DNA of 64,000 nt from Xanthomonas bonasiae (GTDB taxonomy: Bacteria > Pseudomonadota > Gammaproteobacteria > Xanthomonadales > Xanthomonadaceae): positions 124,001 through 188,000 of the forward strand of contig NZ_JAFIWB010000004.1 in NCBI RefSeq assembly GCF_017163705.1. Reading direction: 5' to 3'. A program made the translations under genes and the position numbers. The notes under the pieces were generated by a model. That model ran no database searches. It was not told where the DNA came from and saw only the letters and a program-made list of their open reading frames with translations. Shown here piece by piece: positions 10,345 through 19,220 of this stretch. Every line of letters begins with the position of its first letter. The first letter of the stretch is position 1.

Positions 10345-10370
10345 CGCCGCCCTCCAGCCGGGGGGCGGCG
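10345..10370 (+). terminator. Hairpin terminator after the first chemoreceptor
   Basis: An 11-bp GC stem (10345-10355 with 10360-10370, one G-T wobble) encloses the loop AGCC, 17 bases after the stop. It is homologous to the hairpin after the second copy. There is no clear T-run, so its strength is uncertain. Confidence 0.65.
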
Positions 10371-10627
10371 TGCTGTCCAGCACACGCATCGCATGTCGTG
10401 CTGGAAGTGCGGGCCAGTTGCCGCGGTATCCGGCAGCGGACGCCGCGCCGCCGCCCGCAATGCTATCTCGATCGACCGACGCGCCTCACGCCGTCGGGCT
10501 TGCTGTGTTTTCGCGGCGGCGTGATGTTGAGCCGCCTGCCGGTCCACCCCGGCATTCCGCATCGACGGGGAAGAAACCACGTCCCATGTTCGACGCCACC
10601 GCCGCGGCGCTGCCCGCGCTGTTCCGT

Positions 10628-10747
10628 CACCTGGATCTCGTCCAAGCCGCTCCTGCAGCCGCTGGGCTATAGGTACACCGCGTCACGGCGGCGCAGACCA
10701 AGGCCAAGGTCATCGCCACGGCCGCTGTGAGCACCAATCCGGACTAG
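10628..10747 (+). pseudogene. 3' remnant of a second pectate lyase gene
   Basis: About 120 bases match the last 41 codons of the intact pectate lyase gene (7448-7571), including its TAG stop. The first part reads TWISSKPLLQPLGY, against TWISSKTFPQPLGY in the intact protein; then a one-base loss shifts the frame, and a three-base loss follows near the end. No start or beta-helix core precedes it. Its distance to the downstream chemoreceptor ATG equals that of the intact pel gene to the first receptor (519 bases in each case), which marks it as the left part of a tandem duplication. Confidence 0.85.
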
Positions 10748-11073
10748 CGGCTTGCGCTTCTCGCGTCACGCCATGCGTCCGCGCGATTCGTTCGCGGGCA
10801 CGTGGCGCTGCGTCTTGCGCGCATGCTGCAGAACGCGAACTTGCGGTGCAAGACGCGTGAAGAGCGCGGCCGCCGATGCGGCGATCGACCTGGCCGAGCC
10901 GCGCTATGGCCGCCAGCCAAGGATGCGCGACGTCATGACGCCGTCGCTGCCGGCCTTGCGCGTTTTTCACGTTGATTTCACCGTTTTCCCGCTTTCCGGA
11001 TCCGTCCGCAACTTCGGATTCACATCACGATGATGTCCGTGACGGCATTCAAAAAAATCTGTGTCAATGCGCA

Positions 11074-11100
11074 TCAAGAATCCAATGCGGTCGCCGTTAC
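11074..11100 (+). promoter_or_regulatory. Candidate sigma-28 (FliA) promoter for the second chemoreceptor
   Basis: TCAAG at 11074-11078, a 14-base spacer, then GCCGTTAC at 11093-11100: the same boxes and spacing as before the first receptor. The spacer differs at several positions, which argues that the boxes themselves are under selection. Confidence 0.6.
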
Positions 11101-11266
11101 TTCGCCCAAGCATCGGCGCTGGCTTCGCGCGCAGTGGGCAAGAATTTTCAAGATTCGGCCTGCAGTCCACGCTGCGTCGCAGCTTCGCGATGTGTTCCAT
11201 TTCGTGCCCGGTTCCGCATCTTCGAACTCGTAGCGCGTTTCCATTCCATCCCCTGGCAGGTACCCC

Positions 11267-13513
11267 ATGATCGGATTTCTTCAACGCTACAACGTCGGTA
11301 CGCGCCTCTCCGCGGCCTTCGGCGTACTCATCCTGCTTTCCTGCGCGCTCGTCGTCGCCGGGTTGATGACCCTGGCGCAAGCGCGTGAACGCATGGACAG
11401 TATCGTCAACCGCAACATGACCATCCTCGAGTACACCAGCGCGATGCGCGAGGCCAGTTCGATCATCGCGGTCAACCTGCGCAATATCGTCCTGCCGACG
11501 ACGCAGGAAGAAAACATCCAGTTCGCCAAGCGCGTCGAGCAGCAGCAGCAGAACTACAGCGAGACCCACGACAAGCTCTATGCGATTCCGGTGACCGATG
11601 CCACCGGCGCGGAGATGCGCAGGCAGATCGATCTCGGTTACGAGCGCTCGCGCGCCGCCAACCAGCAAGTGCTGGATCTGGGCATGAACGACAAGCCCGA
11701 CGAGGCGCTGCAGGTACTGATGAAGCAGGCCGCGCCGGCCACCCAGCAGTGGCAGGACGCGATCAACGCGTATTCGGAACGGCAGCGCGTGCGTGGTGCG
11801 AGCGCCTATGCCGCCGCTAGCTCGGCGATGGATCGTGGCCGCGCCATGCTGATCAGCGGCGGCGTGGTGGTGGTCGTGGTCAGCGCGCTGCTGGCCTGGC
11901 TGATCACCCGCAGCCTCACCGTACCGCTGAGCCGCGCCACCCGCGCCGCCGAAGCGATCGCACGTGGCGACCTGGACAACGACGTGCAGACCCAGGCTAC
12001 CGACGAAACCGGGCGCCTGCTCGGCGCGATGCATGGCATGCAGCATCAGTTGCGCAGCCTGATCGCCGCACAGCTGGACATGGCCAAGCGCCACGATGCC
12101 GGTCAGATCAGCTTCCGCATGGACGCCGCCGCGTTCCCCGGCGACTACGGACGCATGGCCGCGGAAACCAACGCCGTGGTCGGCTCGCATATCGAGATCA
12201 AGATGAAGTTGATGCAGATCATGGGCCGCTACGCGATCGGCGACCTCAGCCAGGACATGGACCGCCTGCCTGGCGAGAAGGCCGTGCTGACCCAGACCAT
12301 GGACGAGGTGAAGGCCAACCTGTCGGCGATGAACGGCCAGATCAGGCAGCTGGCGCAGTCCGCCGCCGACGGCGACTTCAGCGCCCGCGGCGATGCGGAC
12401 AGTTTCCAGTTCGACTTCCGCATCATGGTCGAGAGCCTCAACCAGCTGATGACGACCGCCGACGGCAATCTGCAGTCCTTGTCGGCCCTGCTGCAATCCA
12501 TCGCCGCCGGCGACCTGACCGCGCGCATGCACGGCGAGTTCCGCGGCGTGTTCGCGCAGATGCGCGACGATGCCAACGCCACGGCCGAGCAGCTGTCCGA
12601 GATCGTCAGCCGGATCAAGCACTCGGCGGTGTCGATCAACGCCGCGGCCAGCGAGATCGCGACCGGCAACGACGACCTGTCGCGGCGTACCGAACAGCAG
12701 GCCGCCAGCCTGGAGGAAACCGCCGCCTCGATGGAGGAACTGACCTCCACGGTCAAGCAAAACGCCGAACACGCGCGCCAGGCCAACCAGCTCGCGGTCG
12801 GCGCCGCGACGGTGGCGTCGGAAGGTGGCGAGGTGGTCGGCCAGGTGGTGACCACGATGAGCGGCATCGAAGCTTCCTCGAAGAGGATCGCCGACATCAT
12901 CAGCGTCATCGACGGCATCGCCTTCCAGACCAACATTCTCGCGCTCAATGCGGCGGTGGAAGCGGCGCGCGCCGGCGAACAGGGCCGTGGCTTCGCCGTG
13001 GTCGCCTCGGAAGTGCGCACGCTGGCGCAGCGTTCGGCCAGCGCGGCCAAGGAGATCAAGGAGCTGATCGACGACTCGGTGAGCCGGGTCGCCGAAGGTT
13101 CGGCGCTGGTCGGCCAGGCCGGCAAGACCATGCACGAGATCGTGTCCTCGGTGCAGCGCGTCACCGACATCATGAGCGAGATCTCCGCCGCCTCGCAGGA
13201 GCAGTACGCCGGCATCGAGCAGGTCAATCAGACCGTGACCCAGATGGACGAAAGCACGCAGCAGAATGCGGCGCTGGTGGAAGAGGCCAGCGCCGCGGCG
13301 CGGTCGATGGAGCAGCAGGCCACCGAACTGGCGCAGGCCGTGGCCTTGTTCAAGCTGGAAGACAACGCCGCGCCGATGCGCCAGCCGACTCCGGCGATAG
13401 CGCCGAAGCCGAGGAGCTACGCGCGTCCGGTGCCGTCGCCGGCGCCGACCGCCGCGCGTCGCCTGCAGGCGGTCGCCGCGGTGACCAACGACAAGGATTG
13501 GCAGGAGTTCTGA
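11267..13513 (+). CDS. Methyl-accepting chemotaxis protein (second copy)
   Basis: This 748-residue paralogue of the first receptor has the same plan: membrane helix, four-helix-bundle sensor, membrane helix, HAMP, signalling domain, and a DKDWQEF tail. The cytoplasmic half is nearly identical to copy one. The periplasmic region (about residues 40-185) carries most of the differences, for example [20 protein letters not shown] against [20 protein letters not shown], so the two probably sense different ligands. Its leader, promoter and terminator are homologous to those of copy one. Confidence 0.93.
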   Translation: MIGFLQRYNVGTRLSAAFGVLILLSCALVVAGLMTLAQARERMDSIVNRNMTILEYTSAMREASSIIAVNLRNIVLPTTQEENIQFAKRVEQQQQNYSETHDKLYAIPVTDATGAEMRRQIDLGYERSRAANQQVLDLGMNDKPDEALQVLMKQAAPATQQWQDAINAYSERQRVRGASAYAAASSAMDRGRAMLISGGVVVVVVSALLAWLITRSLTVPLSRATRAAEAIARGDLDNDVQTQATDETGRLLGAMHGMQHQLRSLIAAQLDMAKRHDAGQISFRMDAAAFPGDYGRMAAETNAVVGSHIEIKMKLMQIMGRYAIGDLSQDMDRLPGEKAVLTQTMDEVKANLSAMNGQIRQLAQSAADGDFSARGDADSFQFDFRIMVESLNQLMTTADGNLQSLSALLQSIAAGDLTARMHGEFRGVFAQMRDDANATAEQLSEIVSRIKHSAVSINAAASEIATGNDDLSRRTEQQAASLEETAASMEELTSTVKQNAEHARQANQLAVGAATVASEGGEVVGQVVTTMSGIEASSKRIADIISVIDGIAFQTNILALNAAVEAARAGEQGRGFAVVASEVRTLAQRSASAAKEIKELIDDSVSRVAEGSALVGQAGKTMHEIVSSVQRVTDIMSEISAASQEQYAGIEQVNQTVTQMDESTQQNAALVEEASAAARSMEQQATELAQAVALFKLEDNAAPMRQPTPAIAPKPRSYARPVPSPAPTAARRLQAVAAVTNDKDWQEF

Positions 13514-13530
13514 TCGGCACTGCGGTGTTG

Positions 13531-13554
13531 GCCGCCCTCCGAGCGGAGGGCGGC
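13531..13554 (+). terminator. Hairpin terminator after the second chemoreceptor
   Basis: A perfect 10-bp stem GCCGCCCTCC/GGAGGGCGGC with loop GAGC lies 17 bases after the stop codon. It matches the hairpin after the first receptor, so the duplicated unit extends at least to here. Confidence 0.75.
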
Positions 13555-13713
13555 TTGCCGTCGCGGCACGCAAGCATCGCGTGTCGCACAGGTTTCACGG
13601 GCCGATTGTCCCAGGCAAACGCCGTGTCAGGCAGCGGCGCAGCGCCACGATTTTGGCTATATTTGCCGCATGGGCGCAGGCAGGGGGCGGGCGTCGCAGA
13701 TCAAGGAAAGATC

Positions 13714-14307
13714 GTGGAAATCCAGCAACGCCGCTTTTCGAACCGTATCGGCTACGTTTTCGGCGACGACGAAGTGCACTATTCGGTGCAGGACAGTTCC
13801 GGCAGCCGCAGCTTCTCGGTGGCTTACGGCGATATCGGCCGCGACCGCCAGGCGCTGACCGAACGCAACCAGTGGCTGCGCAATGCCGGCCTGCTGTGGG
13901 GCGTGTTGGGGCTGGTGCTGACCGTGATGTCCTCGCTGAAATACCACGCGTTCGCGCCCTCGTTCTGGCTGTGGGTCGGCATGATCTGCTATTGCGCCTA
14001 TCACCTCGTGGTGACCCACTACCTGATCATTCCGACCGAAAAAGGCAATCTGCTGGTGATCAAGAATGCCGACGGCGAGCGCATCGTTGCGCAGATCGAG
14101 CAGCGCCGCGCCAGCTACCTGCGGCGCGAGTACGACGTCATGCTCGCCGAAGAGCATCCCGAGCAGCGCCGCAACCGCTTCAAATGGCTGCATCGCGAGG
14201 GTGTGCTGAGCAGCGAGGAACTGGAGCAACGCCTGCAGCAGGTGGATGCCCGCGATCCGGCACTGCTGGTGGTGCAACAGGTCTTGTCGGGCAACCAACT
14301 GCCCTGA
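13714..14307 (+). CDS. Membrane protein of unknown function with two transmembrane helices
   Basis: The 197-residue product is not recognised. Its N-terminal part (EIQQRRFSNRIGYVFGDDEVHYSVQDSSGSRSF) looks like a small soluble domain. It is followed by two hydrophobic helices at about 65-85 and 90-113, then a charged, arginine-rich C-terminal half with KWLHREGVLSSEELEQRLQQV, resembling a short C-terminal oligomerisation helix pair. The GTG at 13714 is chosen because AAGGAAAG precedes it by a few bases and the similarity-like region begins there; upstream codons are low-complexity. It is a lone gene ending about 220 bases before a convergent gene. Confidence 0.7.
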   Translation: MEIQQRRFSNRIGYVFGDDEVHYSVQDSSGSRSFSVAYGDIGRDRQALTERNQWLRNAGLLWGVLGLVLTVMSSLKYHAFAPSFWLWVGMICYCAYHLVVTHYLIIPTEKGNLLVIKNADGERIVAQIEQRRASYLRREYDVMLAEEHPEQRRNRFKWLHREGVLSSEELEQRLQQVDARDPALLVVQQVLSGNQLP

Positions 14308-14470
14308 GCCGGCGGCGCGTCGCCGACGCGGGTGCCCGTGCCGCGCGCGGATGCATGAGGTGATGCAGCGTCCGCTGTCCCGGTAATGCCGGCGTGTCTG
14401 ATTCGTCCAGAGCTGCACGCGGTTATGGATCGCGATCCTGCTTGGTCGAATGTGGACTTGCGCATGCAAC

Positions 14471-14502
14471 AAAAAACGCCGCGGCCGTCGCCGGCCGCGG
14501 CG
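14471..14502 (-). terminator. Rho-independent terminator of the 14528-15010 gene
   Basis: A perfect 11-bp GC stem (14477-14487 with 14492-14502, loop TCGC) is followed on the minus strand by a T-run (AAAAAA at 14471-14476 on the plus strand). It lies 25 bases after the stop codon. Confidence 0.85.
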
Positions 14503-14527
14503 CTGTGATGCAGGCAGGTGAGGCCTG

Positions 14528-15010
14528 TTACTGCGGCGCGCTCGGCGCCTTGGTGCGCGGGAGCACGTACGAGGTGATGTACTCGCCGTTGGAGCCGTAG
14601 ACCACGACGATCATCTGGTTGGCGTCCTGGTAGACCACGGTGGCGCTGCACGGGCAGCTCGCGGCGGCGGTGACCATGCCGAGCGGGCGGTCCTTCTCGT
14701 CGTTGACGACGATCAGCTGCTCTTCGGCGGCCAGGCCGATCGGCAGGCGCGATTGGGCACCCGGGGTGATCCCGAGTACCGTGATCACCTCGTCCTTCGA
14801 CGAGTTGATCTGGGCAAAGGTCAGCCCGGATTTCTCGAACGTGTAGACCTTGAACAGCGGCGACAGGCTGACGTTCTTCTTGCCGGCCGGGACGCGTTCG
14901 CCCAGGCCTTGGATCGTGTCGTTGGCGTCCAGCTTCTGCCCGGTGGCGTGGGTCTGCGCCGCGGTGAATGCGACCGCCAGAACGGCCAGGGTCAACAGGG
15001 GTTTGATCAT
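14528..15010 (-). CDS. Exported protein of unknown function
   Basis: The 160-residue precursor has a clean signal peptide (MIKPLLTLAVLAVAFTAAQTHA). The mature protein starts TGQKLDANDTIQGLGERVPAGKKNVSL and carries two cysteines as CPC (ASCPCSATVVYQ). That CxC arrangement could bind metal or form a disulfide, but I do not recognise the family. AAGGAGAG lies about 6 bases before the ATG, which settles the start. Its own terminator and a long AT-rich upstream region suggest a single-gene unit. Confidence 0.8.
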   Translation of the reverse strand: MIKPLLTLAVLAVAFTAAQTHATGQKLDANDTIQGLGERVPAGKKNVSLSPLFKVYTFEKSGLTFAQINSSKDEVITVLGITPGAQSRLPIGLAAEEQLIVVNDEKDRPLGMVTAAASCPCSATVVYQDANQMIVVVYGSNGEYITSYVLPRTKAPSAPQ

Positions 15011-15687
15011 GGTGTCTCTCCTTGTCTTGATGCAGCGGACCGTTGCGCTCGGGCCGGGCGGCAGCCGTGGTCCTTTCCGGCCGAGCCGCTCGGTGCAGGC
15101 CATCTCCCGGCCTGCCATCACGCGTGCGGACGGAGCCGTACCGGACGATCGGCGTAGCGCCTTTGGGCGGCGCTACGCCGGTCGTCGGGCAACGCTTCCG
15201 ATTCGACGCTTTGTTCAGTATTTCTGACGTTAGTATCGCTGTCAATATCTAAAATCAACGACATACGTCGCGCGCGCCGAAATTTCATGGTTTCGTATCT
15301 CCGAACTCGGGGTGTCGCCTATCGGCCGTGCAGGTCGTGCCCGGTCCGCACGCGCGCGGGCAGGTTGAGACGGGCAGGGAACGCGAAGGGCGGAGCGACG
15401 GGCAGGGCAACGTGCAGGGCAGGGCGACGGGCATGCGTCCGGTGGCGGCACCGCCGCTGCTCTCGGCTGCGCGCGAACGCGCAGCGCAGTGGATGGGGCG
15501 GTCGCCGCTCGACAGCGCGGACGCGGCGCCGCACGCTCGGCGCCACCGAGCGCAGGCGCGCCCGTCCAGCGCCGGTCGTGGGTCGGAAGATCCGGCGACC
15601 CGCTCAGGATCGGCTGCTGCGCGGCGGCGAGCACGGCACCATCGCGACGCGGTATCGTGTCGGGATTCCTGCCAATCGACGAACCCG
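15011..15687. other. 677-base divergent region between the CPC protein gene and the amino-acid permease
   Basis: No gene is supported. It contains a long hairpin at 15144-15186 and an AT-rich stretch at about 15190-15290 that probably carries the promoters for both directions. The rest is GC-rich, and open frames there are shadows. Confidence 0.5.
15144..15186. repeat. Long inverted repeat upstream of the CPC protein gene
   Basis: Eighteen-base arms (15144-15161 and 15169-15186), pairing with one G-T wobble on one strand, enclose a 7-base loop. It is unlike the REP palindromes elsewhere in the window. It lies about 134 bases upstream of the minus-strand start codon, so it may be in the transcribed leader. 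Confidence 0.8.
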
Positions 15688-17082
15688 ATGCCGCATCCGT
15701 CCATGCCTCCCGGTCCCGCCGCCCCGTCCGCCGCGCCTGCGTTGCGCCATGCGCTGAAGCCGCGGCAACTGATCATGATGGGGCTGGGCAGCGCGATCGG
15801 CGCCGGCCTGTTCCTGGGTTCGGGCGTGGGCGTGCACGCGGCCGGGCCGGCGGTGCTGATTTCCTACCTGGTCGCCGGCGCGCTGGTGATCATCGTGATG
15901 AACGCGCTGGGCGAGATGGCCGCGGCCAAGCCGGCCAGCGGCGCATTCTCGGTGTATGCCGCCGATGCGATGGGCGCCACCGCGGGCGCGACGGTGGGGT
16001 GGTTGTGGTGGCTGCAGCTGGTGATCGTGATCGCCGCCGAGGCGGTGGGTGCGGCCGGGCTGCTGGCCACGGTCTGGCCGGCGTTGCCGGTGCCGCTGGT
16101 CGCGGTGGTGTTCATGGCCGCCTTCACCGCGATCAACCTGCTCGGCGTGCGCAATTTCGGCGAGTTCGAATTCTGGTTCGCGATCCTCAAGGTCGTGGCG
16201 ATCGTCGCCTTCATCCTGGTCGGCGTGGCGCTGCTGGCCGGCTGGCTGCCGAACGTGGCCTCGCCGGGCTGGTCCAACGTCACCGGCAACGGCGGTTTCG
16301 CGCCGAAGGGCGCCGCCGGCATCGGCGCGGCGCTGCTGGTGGTGGTGTTCGCCTTCGGCGGCACCGAGATCGTGGCGGTGGCGGCGGCCGAGACCGCCGA
16401 CCCGGAGCGCAGCATCGCGCGCGCGATCCGCACCGTGGCCTGGCGCATCCTGGTGTTCTACATCGGCTCGCTGAGCGTGATCATCGCGGTGGTGCCGTGG
16501 CAGAGCGAGGCGCTGAGTTCGCCGTTCGCCGCGGTGCTGCAGGCGGCCAAGATTCCCGGCGCGGCCACCGGCATCACCCTGATCGCGGTGATCGCGCTGC
16601 TGTCGGCGCTCAACGCCAATCTGTACGGCGCCTCGCGGATGATCTTCTCGCTGGCGCAGCGCGGCGAGGCGCCGCGCGTGCTGGCCTTCACCAACCGCCA
16701 GCAGGTGCCGCTGCTGGCGGTGCTGGCGAGCGTGCTGTTCGGCTTCGTCGCCGCGGTGCTGGAATTGCTGTATCCGAATCGGGTGCTGCCGACGCTGCTG
16801 AACATCGTCGGCGCGACCTGCCTGCTGGTGTGGACGATCTCGCTGCTGTCGCAGCTGATCCTGCGCGCGCGCGCCGATCGCGCCGGGACGCGCCTGCCGT
16901 TCCGCATGCGCGGCTATCCGGTGCTGACCCTGCTGGCGCTGGCGATCCTGGCGGTGATCTTCGGCCTGCTGGTGGCCTCGCCCGACACCCGCGCGCAGTT
17001 CCTGTCGATGGCCGCGCTGACCGCCGCGATCGCGTTGATCAGCGGCGTGGCGCGGCGGCTGCGCGCCGGGCGGGCAGGGTAG
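15688..17082 (+). CDS. APC-family amino-acid permease
   Basis: The 464-residue protein has about 12 transmembrane helices. The first carries the amino-acid-binding signature LIMMGLGSAIGAGLFLGSG, and FGGTEIVAVAAAETADPERSI is the second family motif. The pattern is that of the AAT (amino acid:proton symporter) branch; the substrate cannot be told. The ATG at 15688 (MPHPSMPP) is listed, and a second ATG at 15703 is equally possible. The last 40 codons and the REP palindrome after the gene are repeated in tandem at 17234-17513. Confidence 0.9.
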   Translation: MPHPSMPPGPAAPSAAPALRHALKPRQLIMMGLGSAIGAGLFLGSGVGVHAAGPAVLISYLVAGALVIIVMNALGEMAAAKPASGAFSVYAADAMGATAGATVGWLWWLQLVIVIAAEAVGAAGLLATVWPALPVPLVAVVFMAAFTAINLLGVRNFGEFEFWFAILKVVAIVAFILVGVALLAGWLPNVASPGWSNVTGNGGFAPKGAAGIGAALLVVVFAFGGTEIVAVAAAETADPERSIARAIRTVAWRILVFYIGSLSVIIAVVPWQSEALSSPFAAVLQAAKIPGAATGITLIAVIALLSALNANLYGASRMIFSLAQRGEAPRVLAFTNRQQVPLLAVLASVLFGFVAAVLELLYPNRVLPTLLNIVGATCLLVWTISLLSQLILRARADRAGTRLPFRMRGYPVLTLLALAILAVIFGLLVASPDTRAQFLSMAALTAAIALISGVARRLRAGRAG

Positions 17083-17097
17083 GGCGCCGCACTACCT

Positions 17098-17221
17098 TGT
17101 AGGAGCGGCTTCAGCCGCGACCGGAAGGTGGGTAACGCGATCAGGCCCGCACAGCACGGGGTTCTTGCGAGAACGCAAAGCCCTCTGGCTCACGCTCGTC
17201 GCGGCTGAAGCCGCTCCTACA
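17098..17221. repeat. REP palindrome, first duplicated copy
   Basis: Perfect 24-base arms at 17098-17121 and 17198-17221 (TGTAGGAGCGGCTTCAGCCG...) with a 76-base spacer. It starts 15 bases after the permease stop codon and is the probable mRNA end structure. Confidence 0.9.
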
Positions 17222-17239
17222 CAAAAGCGGTAACGGCCT

Positions 17240-17373
17240 GGTGGCCTCGCCCGACACCCGTGCGCAATTCCTGTCGATGGCCGCGCTGACCGCCGCGATC
17301 GCATTGATCAGCGGCGTGGCGCGGCGGCGGCGCGCGCAGCGGGCAGGGCAGGGCAGGGCGCCCAGCTTCCTGT
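17240..17373 (+). pseudogene. Detached copy of the amino-acid permease C-terminus
   Basis: The sequence reads GLVASPDTRAQFLSMAALTA and continues almost identically to the end of the intact permease. It then runs past the former stop position because of extra bases and ends at a TAG within the next REP element. There is no start codon or ribosome binding site. It is a duplication scar, not a gene. Confidence 0.85.
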
Positions 17374-17499
17374 AGGAGCGGCTTCAGCCGCGACCTGATG
17401 CCGGGTACTGCGATGAAGGCTGAAGAGCACGTGGCGTTTTTTGCGAGGAATGCAGAGCGCCCGGTGCTCACGTTCGTCGCGGCTGAAGCCGCTCCTACA
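17371..17499. repeat. REP palindrome, second duplicated copy
   Basis: Perfect 24-base arms at 17371-17394 and 17476-17499 with an 81-base spacer that is a diverged version of the spacer in the first copy. It lies 17 bases beyond the stop of the convergent transporter gene and can act in both directions. Confidence 0.9.
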
Positions 17500-17515
17500 C
17501 AAGAGCGGCGACGGC

Positions 17516-18784
17516 TCAGCCCAGCAACAGGCGCGCGCCCAGCGCACACAGCAGGGCCGGCGGCATCACCAGCGCGCCGACTTTCAGGAAGCGCCAGAAG
17601 CCCACGTCCTCGCCTTCGCGGCGGATCGCGGTCAGCCACAGGATGGTGGCCAGCGAGCCGGTGATCGACAGGTTTGGCCCCAGGTCCACGCCGATCAGCA
17701 GCGCGTCGACGACCAGTTGCGGCGGATGCGCCTGGGCGATGGTGGTGCTGGCGATCAATCCGGCCGGCAGGTTGTTCATCAGGTTGGAGGCGAACGCCAG
17801 CAGCGTGCCGGACGCGCCGGCGGTGGCCAGCGGCGACTGCGCCGCGGAGGCGGACAGCGTCTGCGCGAGCCAGGCGATGACCCCGGTGCGCGACAACGCC
17901 TCGACCAGCACGAACAGCCCGGCCACCAGCGGCAGCACCGCCCACGACACCGCCTTGGCCAGCGGCAGAGGCGATTGCCGGCCGCCCAGGCACACCGCCG
18001 CCAGCGTGGCCACGCCGGCCAGGCAGGTGGGCAGGCCCAGCTCCAGGCCCAGCGCCGACACGCCGACCAGCAGCGCCGCGGTGGCGAGGATGCCGGCCAG
18101 CGCGAAGGCGCCGCCGCGGCTCAGCGGCACCGTGTCCACGCGTTCGGCGCAGCGTCCGCGCAGGTCCTTGCGCTCGGCCCAGTACAGCATGCCGAAGGTG
18201 ACCCCGATCGCCAGCAGCGACGGCAGCGCGAACGCGGCCATCCACGCGCCCAGGGTCGGCATGGTGCCGCCGTACAGCACCAGGTTGGCGGGATTGGAGA
18301 TCGGCAGCACGAAGCTGGCGGCGTTGGCGATCAGCGCGCAGGCGAACAGCAGCGGCAGCGGCTTGGCCCCGGCCTTGCGTGCGGCCGCGTATACCGCCGG
18401 GGTCAGCACCACCGCGGTGGCGTCGTTGGACAGGAACGCGGTGACCACGATGCCGACCCCGAACACCAGCGCGAACAGGCGCCGCGGCGAGCCCTTGGCC
18501 AGGTTCACCGCATGCATTGCCACCCAGTCGAACAGGCCCTCGGCGCGCGCGGTTTCCGACAGCAGCATCATCCCGATCAGGAACAGGTAGACGTCGTAGC
18601 CCTTCAGCACCGCATGCCAGGCTTCGACGCCGGGCATCAGGCCGAGGACCATCAACAGCACCGCGCCGCCCACCGCCCACAGCGCCTCGGGCAGCTTGAA
18701 CGGCCGCGTGATCACGCCCGCCGTGGCCAGCGCGCAGATGCTCCAGGTGGCGAGGTTCGCCGAGTGTCCGCTGAGCATGGTCAT
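17516..18784 (-). CDS. ArsB/SLC13-type ion transporter, substrate unknown
   Basis: The 422-residue protein is an inner-membrane transporter with about 11-12 helices. It shows features of the ArsB/CitMHS/SLC13 superfamily: VVTAFLSNDATAVVLTPAVY, ANAASFVLPISNPANLVLYG, and a second-half repeat with ASNLMNNLPAGLIAS and GVDLGPNLSITGSLATILWL. The paired N-D/N-P and N-N/N-L loops are the expected inverted repeats. Arsenite export is the usual annotation, but no arsR or arsC is nearby, so the substrate remains open. Two ATGs (18784 and 18778) could serve as the start. Confidence 0.82.
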   Translation of the reverse strand: MTMLSGHSANLATWSICALATAGVITRPFKLPEALWAVGGAVLLMVLGLMPGVEAWHAVLKGYDVYLFLIGMMLLSETARAEGLFDWVAMHAVNLAKGSPRRLFALVFGVGIVVTAFLSNDATAVVLTPAVYAAARKAGAKPLPLLFACALIANAASFVLPISNPANLVLYGGTMPTLGAWMAAFALPSLLAIGVTFGMLYWAERKDLRGRCAERVDTVPLSRGGAFALAGILATAALLVGVSALGLELGLPTCLAGVATLAAVCLGGRQSPLPLAKAVSWAVLPLVAGLFVLVEALSRTGVIAWLAQTLSASAAQSPLATAGASGTLLAFASNLMNNLPAGLIASTTIAQAHPPQLVVDALLIGVDLGPNLSITGSLATILWLTAIRREGEDVGFWRFLKVGALVMPPALLCALGARLLLG

Positions 18785-19218
18785 GCCGCCGTCGCGGCGG
18801 GTGCGGCCGGGCAGGGCGCATGCACGCGGCAGTCGGCGAGGGTGGTGGCGCGGTCTGCGGCGGATGCGGAGGGAAGAACGGACATGGCGGCAATCGGCGC
18901 GCGTATCGGCGAGGAAGAACGGGCCGGCAAGGATAGCAAGCCGGTCGCCTGCGGCCTGGCGTTCAACCCGCTTCGCGGAGCGGGCGCGCGTCGGCGTTCA
19001 GCGGCGAGGCGGTAGCGACACGCGAACTCCGACAAGCAGGGACAAGGGCCATGGCGGCGTCGCCACTATGCGTTGCACGCGTCGACCGCCCACGCACGTT
19101 TCTGCCGGCCTCGGAAAAGCAGGCGCCAGCGCTGCGAATGCACTGCGCGCGCGCGGTGCAGGCAGCGATCGATTAGAGCCCGCTTCTGCCGATTCCCCAT
19201 TCCCCATTCCCGATTCCC
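18785..19218. other. 434-base region without a supported gene
   Basis: No gene is supported. A small GC hairpin lies at 18967-18984, and the right end, 19191-19218, is a GGGAATSGGG-type repeat in inverted orientation that abuts the stop codon of the next gene. Confidence 0.45.
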
Positions 19219-19220
19219 CT
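19191..19220. repeat. GGGAAT-type intergenic repeat
   Basis: A run of GATTCCCCATTCCCCATTCC units ends exactly at the stop codon of the 19219-19668 gene. It belongs to the same family as the copies at 22509, 22816, 25319, 25389, 46138 and 46376. Confidence 0.85.

Larger units (their letters stand above)
10371..11266. other. Intergenic region between the two chemoreceptors
   Basis: This stretch holds no intact gene. From left to right it contains about 250 bases without recognisable features, the pectate lyase 3' scrap at 10628-10747, and about 220 bases that match poorly to the first copy's downstream region. From about 10961 it holds a clearly homologous copy of the first receptor's leader with the second FliA-type promoter. 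Confidence 0.7.
16962..17513. repeat. Tandem duplication of the permease gene tail plus REP element
   Basis: Unit one (about 16962-17233) holds the last 40 codons of the permease gene and a REP palindrome. Unit two (about 17234-17513) repeats both, in the same order, with small indels: three bases lost near its start and a few gained in the GGGCA run near the former stop. The junction between units lies just after the first palindrome, and the second unit ends at the stop codon of the convergent transporter gene. Confidence 0.9.

Noticed and set aside
10967-13573. A long minus-strand frame across the second chemoreceptor gene
   Set aside because: A parallel frame exists opposite the first receptor as well; both mirror the conserved plus-strand receptor codons and have no start signals or domains.
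17516-18784. Arsenic resistance operon
   Set aside because: Only an ArsB/SLC13-like permease is present; no arsR, arsC or arsH is nearby, so a substrate was not assigned.
18781-19035. An 84-codon minus-strand frame that overlaps the start of the ArsB-like gene
   Set aside because: Low-complexity Ala/Arg/Pro composition, no ribosome binding site and no recognisable motif.
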